DNA of 24,051 nt. Origin: an uncultured Acetatifactor sp. (lineage in GTDB: Bacteria; Bacillota; Clostridia; Lachnospirales; Lachnospiraceae). Each line of letters begins with the position of its first letter. Positions within the stretch are counted from its first letter, which is position 1. Below, piece by piece: positions 23,867 to 24,051 of the stretch. The DNA is taken from NCBI GenBank assembly GCA_910587555.1, contig CAJULV010000059.1, forward strand, positions 1 through 24,051, read 5' to 3'. The position numbers and the translations under genes are program-made. Under the pieces are notes generated by a model. It had not been told where the DNA came from. It was given only the letters and a program-made list of their open reading frames with translations, and made no database searches.

Positions 23867-23970
23867 ATTAACCGGAAAGTCTGCCAAGGCTCAATGTTCT
23901 CCGCTTTTTTTGAAACGAAGGAACTTAGACAGGCTTTAAAAAAGTTACCTGAAAAAGTTTAAAATTTCTC

Positions 23971-23999
23971 TTGCCAAATAGCTCCAGTTATGGTAATAT
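23971..23999 (+). promoter_or_regulatory. Sigma-A promoter directed out of the window
   Basis: TTGCCA (23971-23976, 5 of 6 to TTGACA), a 17-bp spacer, then TAATAT (23994-23999, 4 of 6 to TATAAT) with a TG one base before it (23991-23992), an extended -10. The surroundings are AT-rich and lie after the terminator. The gene it drives starts beyond 24051. Bases 23867-23970 hold no gene I can support. Confidence 0.65.
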
Positions 24000-24051
24000 C
24001 CCGTTTTAAACACTTGAATAGTTTACAAAAGCCGATATCCCGCATAAACAC

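Noticed and set aside
23762..23962. 66-codon + strand frame after the last gene
   Set aside because: It runs through the intrinsic terminator and has no ribosome site.

Overview
This window looks like Firmicutes, class Clostridia, most likely a gut Lachnospiraceae member. That placement is inferred from strong AGGAGG ribosome sites, sortase and LPXTG surface chemistry, a SipW-type signal peptidase, moderately GC-rich DNA, and an AP2/zinc-ribbon protein of a kind common in that family. No rRNA, tRNA, CRISPR array or transposase gene was found. Every gene I support lies on the + strand, and most junctions overlap or carry a tight ribosome site.

Layout. (1) 96-2464, control genes: a protein with three Cys-rich zinc-ribbon-like modules and a C-terminal AP2 domain, then a SARP/BTAD-type transcriptional activator with a degenerate cyclase-like C-terminus. 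(2) 2465-2605, a short promoter gap with 11-bp-spaced direct repeats just upstream of a -10-like box, a plausible operator for the activator. (3) 2606-18196, a sortase-assembled pilus: a small unknown protein, a giant secreted Cna-B/MucBP adhesin without a sorting signal, an ancillary pilin (LPNSG), the probable major pilin (LPSTGG), and two adjacent class C sortases. (4) 18254-21450, a coupled operon: a secreted pilin-like protein without an anchor, two TasA/camelysin-like proteins with SipW-type leaders, and the Ser/His SipW-like signal peptidase that probably processes them. (5) 21691-23630, two exported proteins with a C-terminal membrane segment, one having an atypical KTGD end and one having MucBP and B-repeat-like domains.

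Three non-coding gaps (14062-14464, 16094-16430, 21451-21690) are rich in hairpins and break an otherwise compact locus. They flank the major pilin and precede the last two genes, so they are candidates for mRNA processing, attenuation or internal promoters. The last gap also carries a small element with terminal inverted repeats. A bidirectional intrinsic terminator at 23826-23866 closes the locus, and a good sigma-A promoter at 23971-23999 points out of the window.

Working model (inference): the activator, perhaps with the AP2 protein, switches on one surface programme that builds two kinds of appendage. One is a covalent sortase pilus tipped by the 2768-residue adhesin. The other is a SipW-processed TasA-like fibre with its own membrane-anchored partners. 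Having both in one regulated locus is the most interesting feature here.
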